The notes beneath the pieces are model-generated. The model was not told where the DNA came from. It searched no databases and saw nothing but the letters and a program-made list of their open reading frames with translations. This document shows positions 34,536 through 43,362 of a stretch of 45,285 nucleotides of DNA, piece by piece. The stretch lies in NCBI RefSeq assembly GCF_002735305.1, contig NZ_PDYG01000011.1, positions 1 through 45,285 on the forward strand, in the 5' to 3' direction. Source of the stretch: Agathobacter ruminis (lineage in GTDB: Bacteria; Bacillota; Clostridia; Lachnospirales; Lachnospiraceae). A program made the position numbers and the translations under genes. Numbering within the stretch: position 1 is the first letter of the stretch; each line of letters opens with the position of its first letter.

Positions 34536-35589
34536 TCAAATAATTCTCCAAAAATGTGATTAATTTTTCCATTTCTTCCTGCGTACCGATGCTGATTCGC
34601 AGATATGGTGCAATCCTCTTAGGATGATTAAAATGACGCACAAAAATATGTTCTTCGCGCAGTGCCTCGAACAAAGCGATATTATCAATCTTCGGATGGG
34701 TTGCAAAAATAAAATTGCTCATGGAATCGCCAAAGACGAATCCCAGGCGCTTTAATTGTGTCTTGGTCCACTCTCTTGTCTGAATGATTTTTGCAGTCGT
34801 CTGTGCAAAATAATCCTCATCATTGATTGCCGCGGTACCAAGTGCGATTGTCAGCGCATCCATTGTATAGGAATTGAATGAATACTTGACATCATTCAGA
34901 TATTTTATCAGGGTTGGATTGCCAAAGCAATATCCGATTCGACTTCCCGCAAGAGAACGGGATTTTGAAAATGTCTGCACCACAATGACATTATCATATT
35001 TTTCTATCAGGCCGATTGCACTCTCACCGCCGAAGTCAATATATGCCTCATCGACAATCACAACCACATCCGGGTTTGCCTGTACAATCTGTTCTACGGC
35101 AGACAACGGGAGTAATTCTCCTGTCGGTGCATTCGGATTCGGAAAAATAATGCCGCCATTGTCTCTGCAATAATCCTGTGGATTCAACTGAAACTGCTCA
35201 TCAAGCGGAATCTGTTCATATGGAATTCTGAGCATATCAGCCCATACATCATAGAATGAATAGGTGATATCAGGAAACAGAATCGGCTTTTTGCTGTTAA
35301 AAAATGTCATGAACAGCATTGCAATGACATCATCCGAACCAACCCCGACAAAGGTCTGATCCACGGTCATACCATATCGCTTTGCGATTGCACTTCTCAA
35401 ATCATTTACAAGCGGATCCGGATACATACGAAGCCGATTGACATCAAAACTTCGCAATACCTTCTCGACACCCGGAGCAGGCGGATATGGATTCTCATTG
35501 GTATTCAATTTGATCATCGACTCTAACTTCGGCTGTTCTCCCGGTGTATACGGGGTTACTTTTCTGACATTTTCTTCCCATTTACGCAT
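34528..35589 (-). CDS. hisC: Histidinol-phosphate aminotransferase
   Basis: 353 residues. A PLP enzyme converting imidazole acetol phosphate to histidinol phosphate with glutamate. Features include IKLNTNENPYPPAPGV, FVGVGSDDVIAML, NPNAPTGELLPL, VVIVDEAYIDFGGESA and the PLP lysine in TFSKSRSLAGSRIGY. Its length fits HisC (350-370). No other his genes are near, so it may also serve as an aromatic aminotransferase. GGAGA precedes the ATG; a TTGACA box is near 35610 but its -10 is poor. Confidence 0.92.
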   Translation of the reverse strand: MRKWEENVRKVTPYTPGEQPKLESMIKLNTNENPYPPAPGVEKVLRSFDVNRLRMYPDPLVNDLRSAIAKRYGMTVDQTFVGVGSDDVIAMLFMTFFNSKKPILFPDITYSFYDVWADMLRIPYEQIPLDEQFQLNPQDYCRDNGGIIFPNPNAPTGELLPLSAVEQIVQANPDVVVIVDEAYIDFGGESAIGLIEKYDNVIVVQTFSKSRSLAGSRIGYCFGNPTLIKYLNDVKYSFNSYTMDALTIALGTAAINDEDYFAQTTAKIIQTREWTKTQLKRLGFVFGDSMSNFIFATHPKIDNIALFEALREEHIFVRHFNHPKRIAPYLRISIGTQEEMEKLITFLENYLNV

Positions 35590-35741
35590 AATTCAATTTC
35601 TCCAAAAAACGATTGTCAACACACTAATGACATTTTAACGGACTTTCTAAAAAAAAGACACCTAAAAATAAAAAAAATACTTTTCTTTTTATATTGTCAT
35701 GCTATGATGAGGTTTAGATAGGACTAAATGAGGAATATACT

Positions 35742-37121
35742 ATGAGAAAGAAACAATCAAACAAATCTCGCACACTGGATATGACCACCGGCTCTCCGTC
35801 GCGATTGATTATGCAATTTCTGCTGCCGCTGCTCGGAGGTGTGCTTTTCCAACAATTTTACAATTTGATGGATACCATCATTGTCGGACTGTACCTGGGT
35901 GTGAAACCGCTTGCCGCTGTTGGTGCAACAGGAAGTATCTGCTTTTTACTCATCGGATTCTGCAACGGAATGTGCAGCGGATTCGTATTGCCGGTTGCAC
36001 AGGCCTTTGGTGCCAAAGATTCCGCGCGATTAAAAAAATATGTTGGCAACTCCATCGTTCTGACTGTCATCTGTGCTGCAGCGATGACAGCATTTACCAC
36101 AGCCAACTGTCGCCAGATTCTCGAATGGATGAAGACACCTTATGATATCATTGACCATGCAGATGCCTATGTATTTATCATTTTTCTCGGGATTCCAGCC
36201 ACGATGATGTACAATCTGCTGGCCGGATTTCTGCGCTCTGTCGGCAATTCAATTGCACCGTTTGTATTTCTGGTATTTGCAGCACTGATGAATATCGGAT
36301 TGGATTTGCTGTTTATGATTCCAATGAATATGGGTGTACGCGGCGCCGCACTGGCAACGGTACTTTCCCAGCTCATATCTGGTATCCTGTGTCTGATTTA
36401 TATCTTATTTAAAATGGATATTTTGCACATCAGCCGCTCGGATCTGCGATTGCAGCGCAATCATGCAGGCATTCTTTTGCGCATGGGATTTCCGATGGGA
36501 ATTCAATATTCCATCACCGCAATCGGAAGCGTATTATTGCAATGGTCCGTCAACGGACTCGGCTCCATCGCAGTTGCTTCCATGACTGCAAACAGCCGTG
36601 TCTCCGGATTCCTGATGGCACCGTTTGATGCACTTGGTTCCACCATGGCCACCTACGCCGGTCAAAATGTCGGTGCAGGCCAATATGATCGACTGAATAA
36701 GGGATTGCGTTCCGCCGGCATCATCGGACTAATCTATTCCACCGTCGTCATGTCAGCGGTCTTCCTGTTCTCAAAACAGATTCTGCTGCTCTTTGTAAAG
36801 GCATCAGAAACCAAAGTCATCGCGCAGGGAAGTTACTGTCTGATTATCAACCTCGCATTTTATTACTTCCTGGTATTTGTCAATGTCCTCCGTTTCATGA
36901 TTCAGGGAATGGGACATTCCGGACTGGCCGTCTTTGCCGGCTTGTTTGAAATGGTTGCACGATCCGTTGTCGCAATTTTTCTGGTGCCATACTTTGGATT
37001 CACCGCTGTATGTTTTGCTTCACCGCTTGCATGGGTGCTCGCAGATGTCTTTCTCGCCCCGGCATACATGTATTGTGTAAGGCGATTCAAACGCCAAAAA
37101 GAATTGGTTTCCGCTACATAA
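35742..37121 (+). CDS. MATE-family multidrug/sodium antiporter
   Basis: 459 residues with 12 predicted TM helices in two repeats. Features are GSPSRLIMQFLLPLLGGVLFQQFYNLMDTIIVGLYLG and, in the second half, GFPMGIQYSITAIGSVLLQWSVNGLGS. It expels cationic drugs or metabolites in exchange for Na+ or H+. A possible -10 is TATGAT near 35702. It is convergent with the metal operon and shares its terminator hairpin. Confidence 0.92.
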   Translation: MRKKQSNKSRTLDMTTGSPSRLIMQFLLPLLGGVLFQQFYNLMDTIIVGLYLGVKPLAAVGATGSICFLLIGFCNGMCSGFVLPVAQAFGAKDSARLKKYVGNSIVLTVICAAAMTAFTTANCRQILEWMKTPYDIIDHADAYVFIIFLGIPATMMYNLLAGFLRSVGNSIAPFVFLVFAALMNIGLDLLFMIPMNMGVRGAALATVLSQLISGILCLIYILFKMDILHISRSDLRLQRNHAGILLRMGFPMGIQYSITAIGSVLLQWSVNGLGSIAVASMTANSRVSGFLMAPFDALGSTMATYAGQNVGAGQYDRLNKGLRSAGIIGLIYSTVVMSAVFLFSKQILLLFVKASETKVIAQGSYCLIINLAFYYFLVFVNVLRFMIQGMGHSGLAVFAGLFEMVARSVVAIFLVPYFGFTAVCFASPLAWVLADVFLAPAYMYCVRRFKRQKELVSAT

Positions 37122-37126
37122 ACGAT

Positions 37127-37158
37127 AAAAAAAGAGGAATGTGTCTGCACATTCCTCT
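37127..37158 (-). terminator. Terminator of the metal-resistance operon (weak for the MATE gene)
   Basis: Eleven-base perfect arms (37133-37143 with 37148-37158), four-base loop, and a T-run on the minus strand (37133-37127). In the plus direction the T-run is weak, so it mainly stops the metal operon. Confidence 0.8.
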
Positions 37159-37194
37159 CTTCATATCCGTTCTTTCGTATCTGTTATGTTATTT

Positions 37195-37566
37195 CTAATC
37201 TTCCGTCACATGTTCCGCACCCTGCCCCAGAATGCTTCGCACATGATCATCCGCCAGAGAATAAAATACGGATTTGCCTTCCCTGCGCGCTTTGACCAGT
37301 CGGTTGGTCTTTAAAATTTTCAGCTGATGCGAAACCGCAGACTGTGTCATGCCAAGCGCTTCCGCCAGATCGCAGACACATACCTCCGACTCAAACAATA
37401 CATAGAGAATGCGAATTCTGCTGGAATCTCCAAACACTTTAAACAATTCTGCCAAATCATACAGAATATCCTCATCGGGCAATTTTTCCCGGACAATATT
37501 CAATAAGTTCTCATGGATACAGGTATCGTCACAACAATCCAGGTCCATGATTTTCTTCTGACTCAT
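37195..37566 (-). CDS. ArsR/SmtB-family metal-sensing repressor (CadC/CmtR-like)
   Basis: 123 residues from the ATG at 37566 (AGAGGTG 7 nt before). A winged helix is present (LFKVFGDSSRIRILYVLFESEVCVCDLAEALGMTQSAVSHQLKILKTNRLVKARREGKSVFYSLADDHVRSIL). The CxC in EVCVCDL marks the alpha3 metal site known from ArsR/CadC-type sensors, and the N-terminal CCDDTC could complete it. It should release DNA when Cd, Pb or Zn binds. It begins 11 nt after the P-type ATPase stop. The upstream operator at 39735-39756 is a fitting target. Confidence 0.9.
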   Translation of the reverse strand: MSQKKIMDLDCCDDTCIHENLLNIVREKLPDEDILYDLAELFKVFGDSSRIRILYVLFESEVCVCDLAEALGMTQSAVSHQLKILKTNRLVKARREGKSVFYSLADDHVRSILGQGAEHVTED

Positions 37567-37577
37567 GTTGTCACCTC

Positions 37578-39497
37578 TTAATCTTTCTTCACAAATAATG
37601 CACGGATGGCATTCAAAACAGCAATGACCATCACACCGACATCTGCGAATATTGCAATCCACATATTTGCGATTCCCAAAGCTCCGAGGATCAGGCAAAT
37701 GACTTTGACTCCGATTGCAAATACAATATTCTCATAGACAATGCGCATACATTTTTGCGCAATTCTGATTGCCTTTGCGATTTTTTGCGGATTGTCATCC
37801 ATCAATACAATATCGGCCGCTTCGATTGCGGCATCGCTGCCCAATGCGCCCATCGCGATTCCGACATCTGCTCTCGAGAGCACCGGTGCATCATTGATTC
37901 CGTCACCGACAAATAAAACCATCTCTTTGTCATGATGCTTTTGTGCAAGTACCTGTTCAACTTTTTCGACCTTGTCGGCCGGAAGCAGTTGCGCATATAC
38001 CCGGTCGATGCCAAGCTCACCTGCAACTTTGTGTGCCACTTTTTCGGAATCTCCTGTCAGCATAATCGTCTGTCTGATTCCGACTTTCTTCAAATCTGCA
38101 ATTGCAGATTTTGCGGTTGCCTTCATGCGATCCGAAATTACGAGATAGCCCTCGTATCTGCCATCAATTGCCATATGAACAATGGTTCCGACTGCATCAG
38201 TCTGTGTCTGAATTTCATCCGAAAGACCGATATGCTGCATCAGCTTTTCATTACCGATGGCCACGCGCTTTCCTTCGACAGTTGCCAATACACCGTTACC
38301 ACTGATTTCCTCTATATCCGATACTTTGCTCAAATCCAGTTCTTTTCCGTATGCCTGCTGCAGGCTCTTCGAAATCGGATGCGTCGAATGACTCTCTGCA
38401 TAGGCCGCATATTCAAGCAATGTTTCTTTTTCGATGTCTCTGTTGTGATAAATACCGGTCACTTCAAACACACCTTCTGTCAATGTACCCGTTTTGTCGA
38501 GCAAAACATATCGGCTGTTTGACAGACTCTCGAGATAATTGGAACCTTTTACCAGCACACCGGCTTTGCTTGCACCGCCGATTCCCGCAAAGAATGAAAG
38601 CGGAATGCTGACAACCAGTGCACATGGACAACTGATTACCAAAAAGATCAATGCACGGTAAATCCAGTCAGACCAGGTCGAAAAACCATGTCCGTTTCCG
38701 GTCACGAACAATACCAGCGGCGGAATCAGCGCCAATGCCAGCGCACTGTAGCAAACAATCGGCGTATAGACGCGGGCGAATTTGGAAATAAAATTCTCCG
38801 AGCGACTCTTACGCGAACTTGCATTTTCCACCAGTTCGAGAATCTTGGATACGGTGGATTCCTCAAATTCACGTGTTGTCCGGATATGAAGCACTCCATT
38901 GAGATTCACACAACCGGAAATCACCTCTTCGCCTTCTTTGACTTCTCTCGGCAGTGATTCTCCTGTCAACGCACTCGTATTTAAAGTTGATTGTCCCTCC
39001 ACAACGATTCCGTCGATTGGGATTTTTTCTCCCGGTCTTACGACGATAATCGATCCGGTAACAACATCATCCGGTTCTACCACTTCAATTCCATTGTCTG
39101 TCAGCAAATTGGCCGTATCCGGACGAATATCCATCAGTGCTGCAATATTGCGACGACTCTTTCCGATTGCATAGCTCTGGAAAAATTCTCCGATCTGATA
39201 GAATAACATAACGGCGATTGCCTCAGTGTAATCACCATTCTCATAAATGGCGATGCTCATTGCACCGATGGTTGCAATTGCCATCAGAAAGTTCTCGTCA
39301 AATACCTGTTTGTGATAGATTCCTTTTGCTGCCTTTCGCAAAATATCATATCCGATGATCAGATAAACCGCCAGATAGCATCCCAATCTCAGCATTCTTG
39401 CCCAGAGCGCTTCCCCAAACGGAATCCACATCAGGACAAGCATTGCAACGGAAGCAATGATAATGCGAAGCAGCATTTTCTTTTGCTTTTTATTCAT
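37578..39497 (-). CDS. Zn2+/Cd2+/Pb2+-exporting P-type ATPase without an N-terminal HMA domain
   Basis: 639 residues from ATG 39497, whose first bases overlap the stop of the HMA gene; an ATG at 39509 is also possible. Features are TGESLPREV, the metal site SCPCALVVS, phosphorylation site DKTGTLTEG (D334 from this start), GDGINDAPVLSRADVGIAMG and a last TM with ADVGVMVIAVLNAIRAL. A lysine plus Dx-G combination in the last two TM helices fits P1B-2 pumps (Zn/Cd/Pb). The usual N-terminal metal-binding domain is absent and supplied by the separate protein upstream. Confidence 0.93.
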   Translation of the reverse strand: MNKKQKKMLLRIIIASVAMLVLMWIPFGEALWARMLRLGCYLAVYLIIGYDILRKAAKGIYHKQVFDENFLMAIATIGAMSIAIYENGDYTEAIAVMLFYQIGEFFQSYAIGKSRRNIAALMDIRPDTANLLTDNGIEVVEPDDVVTGSIIVVRPGEKIPIDGIVVEGQSTLNTSALTGESLPREVKEGEEVISGCVNLNGVLHIRTTREFEESTVSKILELVENASSRKSRSENFISKFARVYTPIVCYSALALALIPPLVLFVTGNGHGFSTWSDWIYRALIFLVISCPCALVVSIPLSFFAGIGGASKAGVLVKGSNYLESLSNSRYVLLDKTGTLTEGVFEVTGIYHNRDIEKETLLEYAAYAESHSTHPISKSLQQAYGKELDLSKVSDIEEISGNGVLATVEGKRVAIGNEKLMQHIGLSDEIQTQTDAVGTIVHMAIDGRYEGYLVISDRMKATAKSAIADLKKVGIRQTIMLTGDSEKVAHKVAGELGIDRVYAQLLPADKVEKVEQVLAQKHHDKEMVLFVGDGINDAPVLSRADVGIAMGALGSDAAIEAADIVLMDDNPQKIAKAIRIAQKCMRIVYENIVFAIGVKVICLILGALGIANMWIAIFADVGVMVIAVLNAIRALFVKKD

Positions 39498-39711
39498 AAT
39501 AGATTTCACAATCGCTTTCTACTTTTTTGCAATTTGCCAATACAGCATCCATTGTTTCCTTCTCATCTGCTCCGTCTTCAAATTCAACCTTCATCTTTAA
39601 TGCCATAAAATTGACGGTTGCATTCGCTACACCGGCTGTATTCTTTGCAGCCTCTTCCATTTTGTTTGCGCAGTTTGCGCAGTCAACCTCGATTTGATAT
39701 GTCTTTTTCAT
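39490..39711 (-). CDS. Stand-alone heavy-metal-associated (HMA) domain protein
   Basis: 73 residues from ATG 39711 (AAAGGAGT 7 nt before). It is a single HMA ferredoxin-like domain with a DCANCANKM metal-binding loop, the CxxC giving soft-metal ligands. It ends eight bases inside the ATPase gene. It probably acts as a chaperone or a detached metal-binding domain for the ATPase. Confidence 0.9.
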   Translation of the reverse strand: MKKTYQIEVDCANCANKMEEAAKNTAGVANATVNFMALKMKVEFEDGADEKETMDAVLANCKKVESDCEIYYE

Positions 39712-39734
39712 AATAAATACTCCTTTCATCTTTT

Positions 39735-39756
39735 CATATGAACAATCATTCATATG
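39735..39756. promoter_or_regulatory. ArsR/SmtB-type operator of the metal operon
   Basis: CATATGAA-6 nt-TTCATATG is a perfect 8-6-8 palindrome containing the TGAA..TTCA core typical of SmtB/CzrA/CadC sites. It lies between the -10 box and the HMA start, so bound repressor would block transcription. Confidence 0.75.
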
Positions 39757-39767
39757 TTCATAACTTC

Positions 39768-39795
39768 ATTATACATATGCCGCCTGATCTGTCAA
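39768..39795 (-). promoter_or_regulatory. Promoter of the metal operon
   Basis: TTGACA (39795-39790) and TATAAT (39773-39768) on the minus strand, both perfect, spaced 16 nt. The operator follows immediately downstream. Confidence 0.85.
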
Positions 39796-39813
39796 TCCTT
39801 TTTTTAGAATCAT

Positions 39814-39842
39814 TTGGAAAAGATTGCACTCTGTGATACCAT
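39814..39842 (+). promoter_or_regulatory. Promoter of truA, possibly leaderless
   Basis: TTGGAA (39814-39819) and TACCAT (39837-39842) are 17 nt apart, with a TG extension before the -10. Predicted transcription start is at about 39849, the truA ATG. Confidence 0.5.
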
Positions 39843-39848
39843 GTGTTC

Positions 39849-40586
39849 ATGAAGAATTATAAAATGATTATCCAATATGACGGAACCAGATACAGTGGCT
39901 GGCAGGCGCAAAAAGATACGCCTGATACCATTGAAGGAAAAATAGAAAATGTTCTCACACATTTGTTTGAAGAACCAATTACAATCACAGGAAGCGGACG
40001 CACGGATGCGGGCGTACACGCGCTTGGACAGGTTGCCAATTTTCATGCTTTGGATATGCCTTGTGATACCATCCATGATTATCTGAATGCGCATCTGCCA
40101 AAGGACATCGCTGTATGCTCTGTAGAGGAAGTCCCTGAGCGTTTTCACAGTCGTCTCAGTGCGATCGGCAAGACTTATTTGTATCGCATTCACACATCTC
40201 CTGTTTCCGATGTGTTTGCACGCAAATTCTATTATGATTATCAGACCCCGCTGGACATTGCGCGCATGAGAAAAGCTGCATCATATCTGATTGGCACGCA
40301 TGATTTCAAATCTTTTTGTGCGAACAAGCGCATGAAGAAATCGACGGTGCGCAGAATCGACGACATCGTCATTACCCCTTCGGATTCCGAGCTGGTCATC
40401 GCTTACACCGGCAACGGTTTTCTGATGAATATGGTGCGCATCCTGACAGGTACTTTGATTGAAGTCGGAGACGGACGGCGTGATCCGGATTCCATCCCTG
40501 ACATTCTGGCTGCACTTGACCGGGAAGCAGCAGGCTATACTGCCCCTCCACAGGGCCTGTACCTGAAAGAAGTTTATTATGATTGA
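39849..40586 (+). CDS. truA: tRNA pseudouridine synthase A
   Basis: 245 residues. It makes pseudouridine at positions 38-40 of tRNA anticodon arms. Features are MIIQYDGTRYSGWQAQ, the catalytic aspartate D53 in SGRTDAGVHALGQVANF, GKTYLYRI, DFKSFCA and GNGFLMNMVRILTGTLIEVG. The ATG at 39849 matches the family start, and a GTG at 39843 is possible. No ribosome site is visible before either, which fits a leaderless mRNA. Confidence 0.94.
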   Translation: MKNYKMIIQYDGTRYSGWQAQKDTPDTIEGKIENVLTHLFEEPITITGSGRTDAGVHALGQVANFHALDMPCDTIHDYLNAHLPKDIAVCSVEEVPERFHSRLSAIGKTYLYRIHTSPVSDVFARKFYYDYQTPLDIARMRKAASYLIGTHDFKSFCANKRMKKSTVRRIDDIVITPSDSELVIAYTGNGFLMNMVRILTGTLIEVGDGRRDPDSIPDILAALDREAAGYTAPPQGLYLKEVYYD

Positions 40587-40600
40587 CTTTGCCTGCCGAC

Positions 40601-40629
40601 TTGAATCACGATTCCATGAGTGCTATAAT
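40601..40629 (+). promoter_or_regulatory. Promoter of the PAP2-like gene
   Basis: TTGAAT (40601-40606) and a perfect TATAAT (40624-40629), 17 nt apart. GAAAGGA at 40647-40653 is the ribosome site. Confidence 0.8.
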
Positions 40630-40660
40630 CCATGTAAAAATATTATGAAAGGATAAATAC

Positions 40661-41344
40661 ATGGGGAATTTAGTCAAAAAATTTGCCGCTTTTGCTGATA
40701 GCAATCGTCATCTTTTTATATTGTTATATTTCATTGTCTATATGGTTTGGTTCACCATCATTGAAAGCACGGTCACCACAAGCTTTCATGTGATTCATAC
40801 CCCGTTTGATGACTTGATTCCGTTTTGCGAATACTTCGTCATCCCGTATGTACTCTGGTTTGCCTATGTCGCATGGGGAGTTGTATATTTCGCATTTCGC
40901 AATGTGGATGAATATTATAAATTATGCATGTTCCTTTTTACCGGAATGACGATTTTCCTCGTAATTTCAACGGTATATCCGAACGGTCATTTCCTTCGTC
41001 CAAGCTATTTTACACATCATAATGTATTTACCAAATTGTGCTCTATCATCTATTCGACCGATACTGCAACCAATCTGTTCCCGAGCATCCATTGCTACAA
41101 TGCTCTGGCCATTCACTTTGCTGTTATGACCAGCCGGGAATTCAGACATAACAAAATCGTGCGATTCATCTCATTGATTTTGTGTGTCAACATCATTCTG
41201 GCAACCATGTTCATCAAGCAGCATTCCTGCTTTGATGTCATCACAGCTCTGCTGCTTGCCGCAATTATGTATCATCTTGTATATGTTCTTGATATTTTCC
41301 GCCGCCAGACCGGTCCGAAAATGCAATTTAAAAAGCCCCAATAA
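40661..41344 (+). CDS. PAP2-superfamily membrane phosphatase/phosphotransferase
   Basis: 227 residues with about six TM segments. Motifs FPSIHCYNALAIHF (PSxH variant) and FIKQHSCFDVITALLL (H..D) fit the PAP2_3/inositol-phosphotransferase-like branch, with the two catalytic histidines. It likely acts on a lipid phosphate at the membrane surface; the substrate is unknown. The stop codon sits inside the terminator hairpin loop. Confidence 0.88.
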   Translation: MGNLVKKFAAFADSNRHLFILLYFIVYMVWFTIIESTVTTSFHVIHTPFDDLIPFCEYFVIPYVLWFAYVAWGVVYFAFRNVDEYYKLCMFLFTGMTIFLVISTVYPNGHFLRPSYFTHHNVFTKLCSIIYSTDTATNLFPSIHCYNALAIHFAVMTSREFRHNKIVRFISLILCVNIILATMFIKQHSCFDVITALLLAAIMYHLVYVLDIFRRQTGPKMQFKKPQ

Positions 41345-41361
41345 TGGGGCTTTCTTTTTTT
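41332..41361 (+). terminator. Rho-independent terminator overlapping the PAP2 gene end, probably bidirectional
   Basis: AAAGCCCCA (41332-41340) pairs with TGGGGCTTT (41345-41353), with T-runs after it on the plus strand and a shorter one on the minus strand. It serves the PAP2 gene and the convergent hydrolase gene. Confidence 0.85.
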
Positions 41362-41365
41362 GCTT

Positions 41366-42304
41366 TTAAGTTGTAATTCGTACATTCATCCAGGAAAGCA
41401 AATCCGCATAGACCTCTTCCTTATCCGTCTCATTCAAAATCTCATGTCGATCGTTCGGATAAAGCTTGTAAGTCAAATCCAGACTGCCGCCCTGTGCAAA
41501 CAAATCATAAACTTTTTTGACACCGATTCCATTGTTTCCAACCGGATCGTCCTGCCCGGAAACAATAAACAGCGGAAGCTTGTTCGGAACCTTTTTGATA
41601 TTTTCAAAATTGCAGGAACACTGCACCGCCTGAAACAGTCCTTTATATCCGTTGACCGTAAACATATAGGTACATTTTGGTTCGCTGTAATACCATTTTA
41701 CAATCTCCGGATCCTTGGTCAGCCAGCTGTTCGTCGCATCCTTTCCGGTCAGGTCATATCTCTTGTACGGCTTGTCAAAGGAAAGCTTTGCCACAAATTT
41801 GCTGACATAATGCCAATTATGAATTTTTGCAAGGAAATTGACTACCTTAAATCCCATATTGGTTGTCTTTTCCGGGATATAGCCGGTGCCCATAATAATT
41901 GCACCTCTGAGATTGTCATTGTATTGTGACAGATAACTGCGCAATAAATAGGATCCCATGCTGTGTCCCAGCATAAAATACGGAACATCCGGATATTGCT
42001 CCTGCGTCATGGTGCGAAGCGTGTGGATATCCGTAAGTAAAAGCGAAAGCGGGTCCGGCTCTCCGAAATATCCCCACTCCGACTTGTCTGTTACCGAATC
42101 ACCATGTCCGAGATGATCATGTCCCACTACCATATATCCATGCTCTGTCAGAAATTTTGCAAATGCATCATAGCGTTCCACGAATTCCACCATGCCATGC
42201 ACAATCTGCAAAATTGCTTTTATCTCTCCATTCTCAGGCATATGTCGAACTGCATGAATCGTCGTCTTGCCATCACTGGATGGAAATGTAAATATCTCTT
42301 TCAT
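41366..42304 (-). CDS. Alpha/beta hydrolase, monoacylglycerol-lipase-like (serine aminopeptidase S33 fold)
   Basis: 312 residues. The nucleophile is S115 in LGHSMGSYLLRSYL, with the acid in SGQDDPVG and the histidine in YPNDRHEIL. VHGMVEFVERYDAFAKFLTEHGYMVVGHDHLGHGDS is typical of lysophospholipase or monoacylglycerol lipase-like enzymes. The ATG at 42304 was chosen because GGGGAGG precedes it; the longer start at 42343 has none. It follows the chemoreceptor-like gene by 22 nt. Confidence 0.92.
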   Translation of the reverse strand: MKEIFTFPSSDGKTTIHAVRHMPENGEIKAILQIVHGMVEFVERYDAFAKFLTEHGYMVVGHDHLGHGDSVTDKSEWGYFGEPDPLSLLLTDIHTLRTMTQEQYPDVPYFMLGHSMGSYLLRSYLSQYNDNLRGAIIMGTGYIPEKTTNMGFKVVNFLAKIHNWHYVSKFVAKLSFDKPYKRYDLTGKDATNSWLTKDPEIVKWYYSEPKCTYMFTVNGYKGLFQAVQCSCNFENIKKVPNKLPLFIVSGQDDPVGNNGIGVKKVYDLFAQGGSLDLTYKLYPNDRHEILNETDKEEVYADLLSWMNVRITT

Positions 42305-42326
42305 TTTGTAAAAACCTCCCCGGATT

Positions 42327-43268
42327 TTATTTCGTCTTGGCAATCAGTTCGGTCATACACTCCGATAATTCCCGAACTTCTTTTTTCTGTAATTGCACTT
42401 CCGAAAGAATATCATCAATCTGCAAACGGTTGCGTGCTTCCATGCGCTCCACTTCCGTCTCAGCATCTTTGATCAGTCCCGCCGTATCAATCAATTGACG
42501 ATAAGCCCCAATCGGCGCAGTCTCCTGCATCTTTTTGCCTTCTTTGGATAAGGCATTCAGATCCTTCATAATTTTGGAGACGGCAACATTGTTTTCCTTG
42601 AGCAGATTGATGAGCGTGCGGATATTCTCTTCCATCACCGCAATCTGCTTTTGCGATGCCTCAAATTTTTCCATCAAATCCTTCACGGACTGGTCATAAT
42701 TTGATGCATAATTGCGAATCGCCTCTGCCGAAGCCACAAACTGCACTCCGGATTCCCCCATTCGACCGGCATCAATGGCTGCATTCAGTGAAAGAACACT
42801 CATCTGCTTTGCGTAGTCTTCCATTGTTTTCAAATTGCGGATATTGTCCATATATTCTTTCTTCATGGAATCTGCAATCTCACTGAGTGATTTTGAAGGG
42901 TCGGTAAAATGCTTATTATTATCAACTGCCTTCAAGCTGTTTTCTGAAATTTTGTCCAGCTTATTCAAAAATGAAGTCTGTGAAGCATCCCACTCCTCTG
43001 CCGTTGTCGCCGCAACGCTCATGGTTTCATGAAGCGCATTGATCAATTTTGCATTTTCGGAAAGGATGGCTCCGGATGCATCCAGATTCTCCGCAATCTG
43101 ATCAAGATCATTCTTCATCTGAATTGTGGAATTCTCATATTCCTGCACATTGGATTCCATCAAAGTGGAGCTCTCCGCCACTGCAGTGAATAGATCGTCC
43201 TTTCTTTCGAGTTCTTTTGACAGACTTTCGATTTTTTCCAAGTTTTCTTTATTTTTGCTACCAAACAT
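42327..43268 (-). CDS. Soluble methyl-accepting-chemotaxis-protein-like protein
   Basis: 313 residues, almost entirely coiled coil, with no TM segments. The signalling tip region is recognisable (MSVLSLNAAIDAGRMGESGVQFVASAEAIRNYASNYD against the usual IALNAAIEAARAGE), although several conserved positions differ (AGRM). It is likely a cytoplasmic chemoreceptor-like or scaffold protein. No ligand domain is recognised, so what it senses is unclear. AGGTG precedes the ATG. Confidence 0.8.
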   Translation of the reverse strand: MFGSKNKENLEKIESLSKELERKDDLFTAVAESSTLMESNVQEYENSTIQMKNDLDQIAENLDASGAILSENAKLINALHETMSVAATTAEEWDASQTSFLNKLDKISENSLKAVDNNKHFTDPSKSLSEIADSMKKEYMDNIRNLKTMEDYAKQMSVLSLNAAIDAGRMGESGVQFVASAEAIRNYASNYDQSVKDLMEKFEASQKQIAVMEENIRTLINLLKENNVAVSKIMKDLNALSKEGKKMQETAPIGAYRQLIDTAGLIKDAETEVERMEARNRLQIDDILSEVQLQKKEVRELSECMTELIAKTK

Positions 43269-43299
43269 AACAGCACCTGCATCTTTATATTTTACAACA

Positions 43300-43305
43300 A
43301 TTATA
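43300..43305 (-). promoter_or_regulatory. -10 element before the chemoreceptor-like gene
   Basis: TATAAT on the minus strand about 30 nt before the start, with no good -35. Confidence 0.4.
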
Positions 43306-43362
43306 CTTTATCATACCTGCCTTTATTTTGTAAGGTGTAGGCTTCATTTTATTGATTGTTTT

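Noticed and set aside
34528-35589. hisC as part of a histidine operon
   Set aside because: No other his genes occur in the window, and its downstream neighbour is a membrane protein gene.
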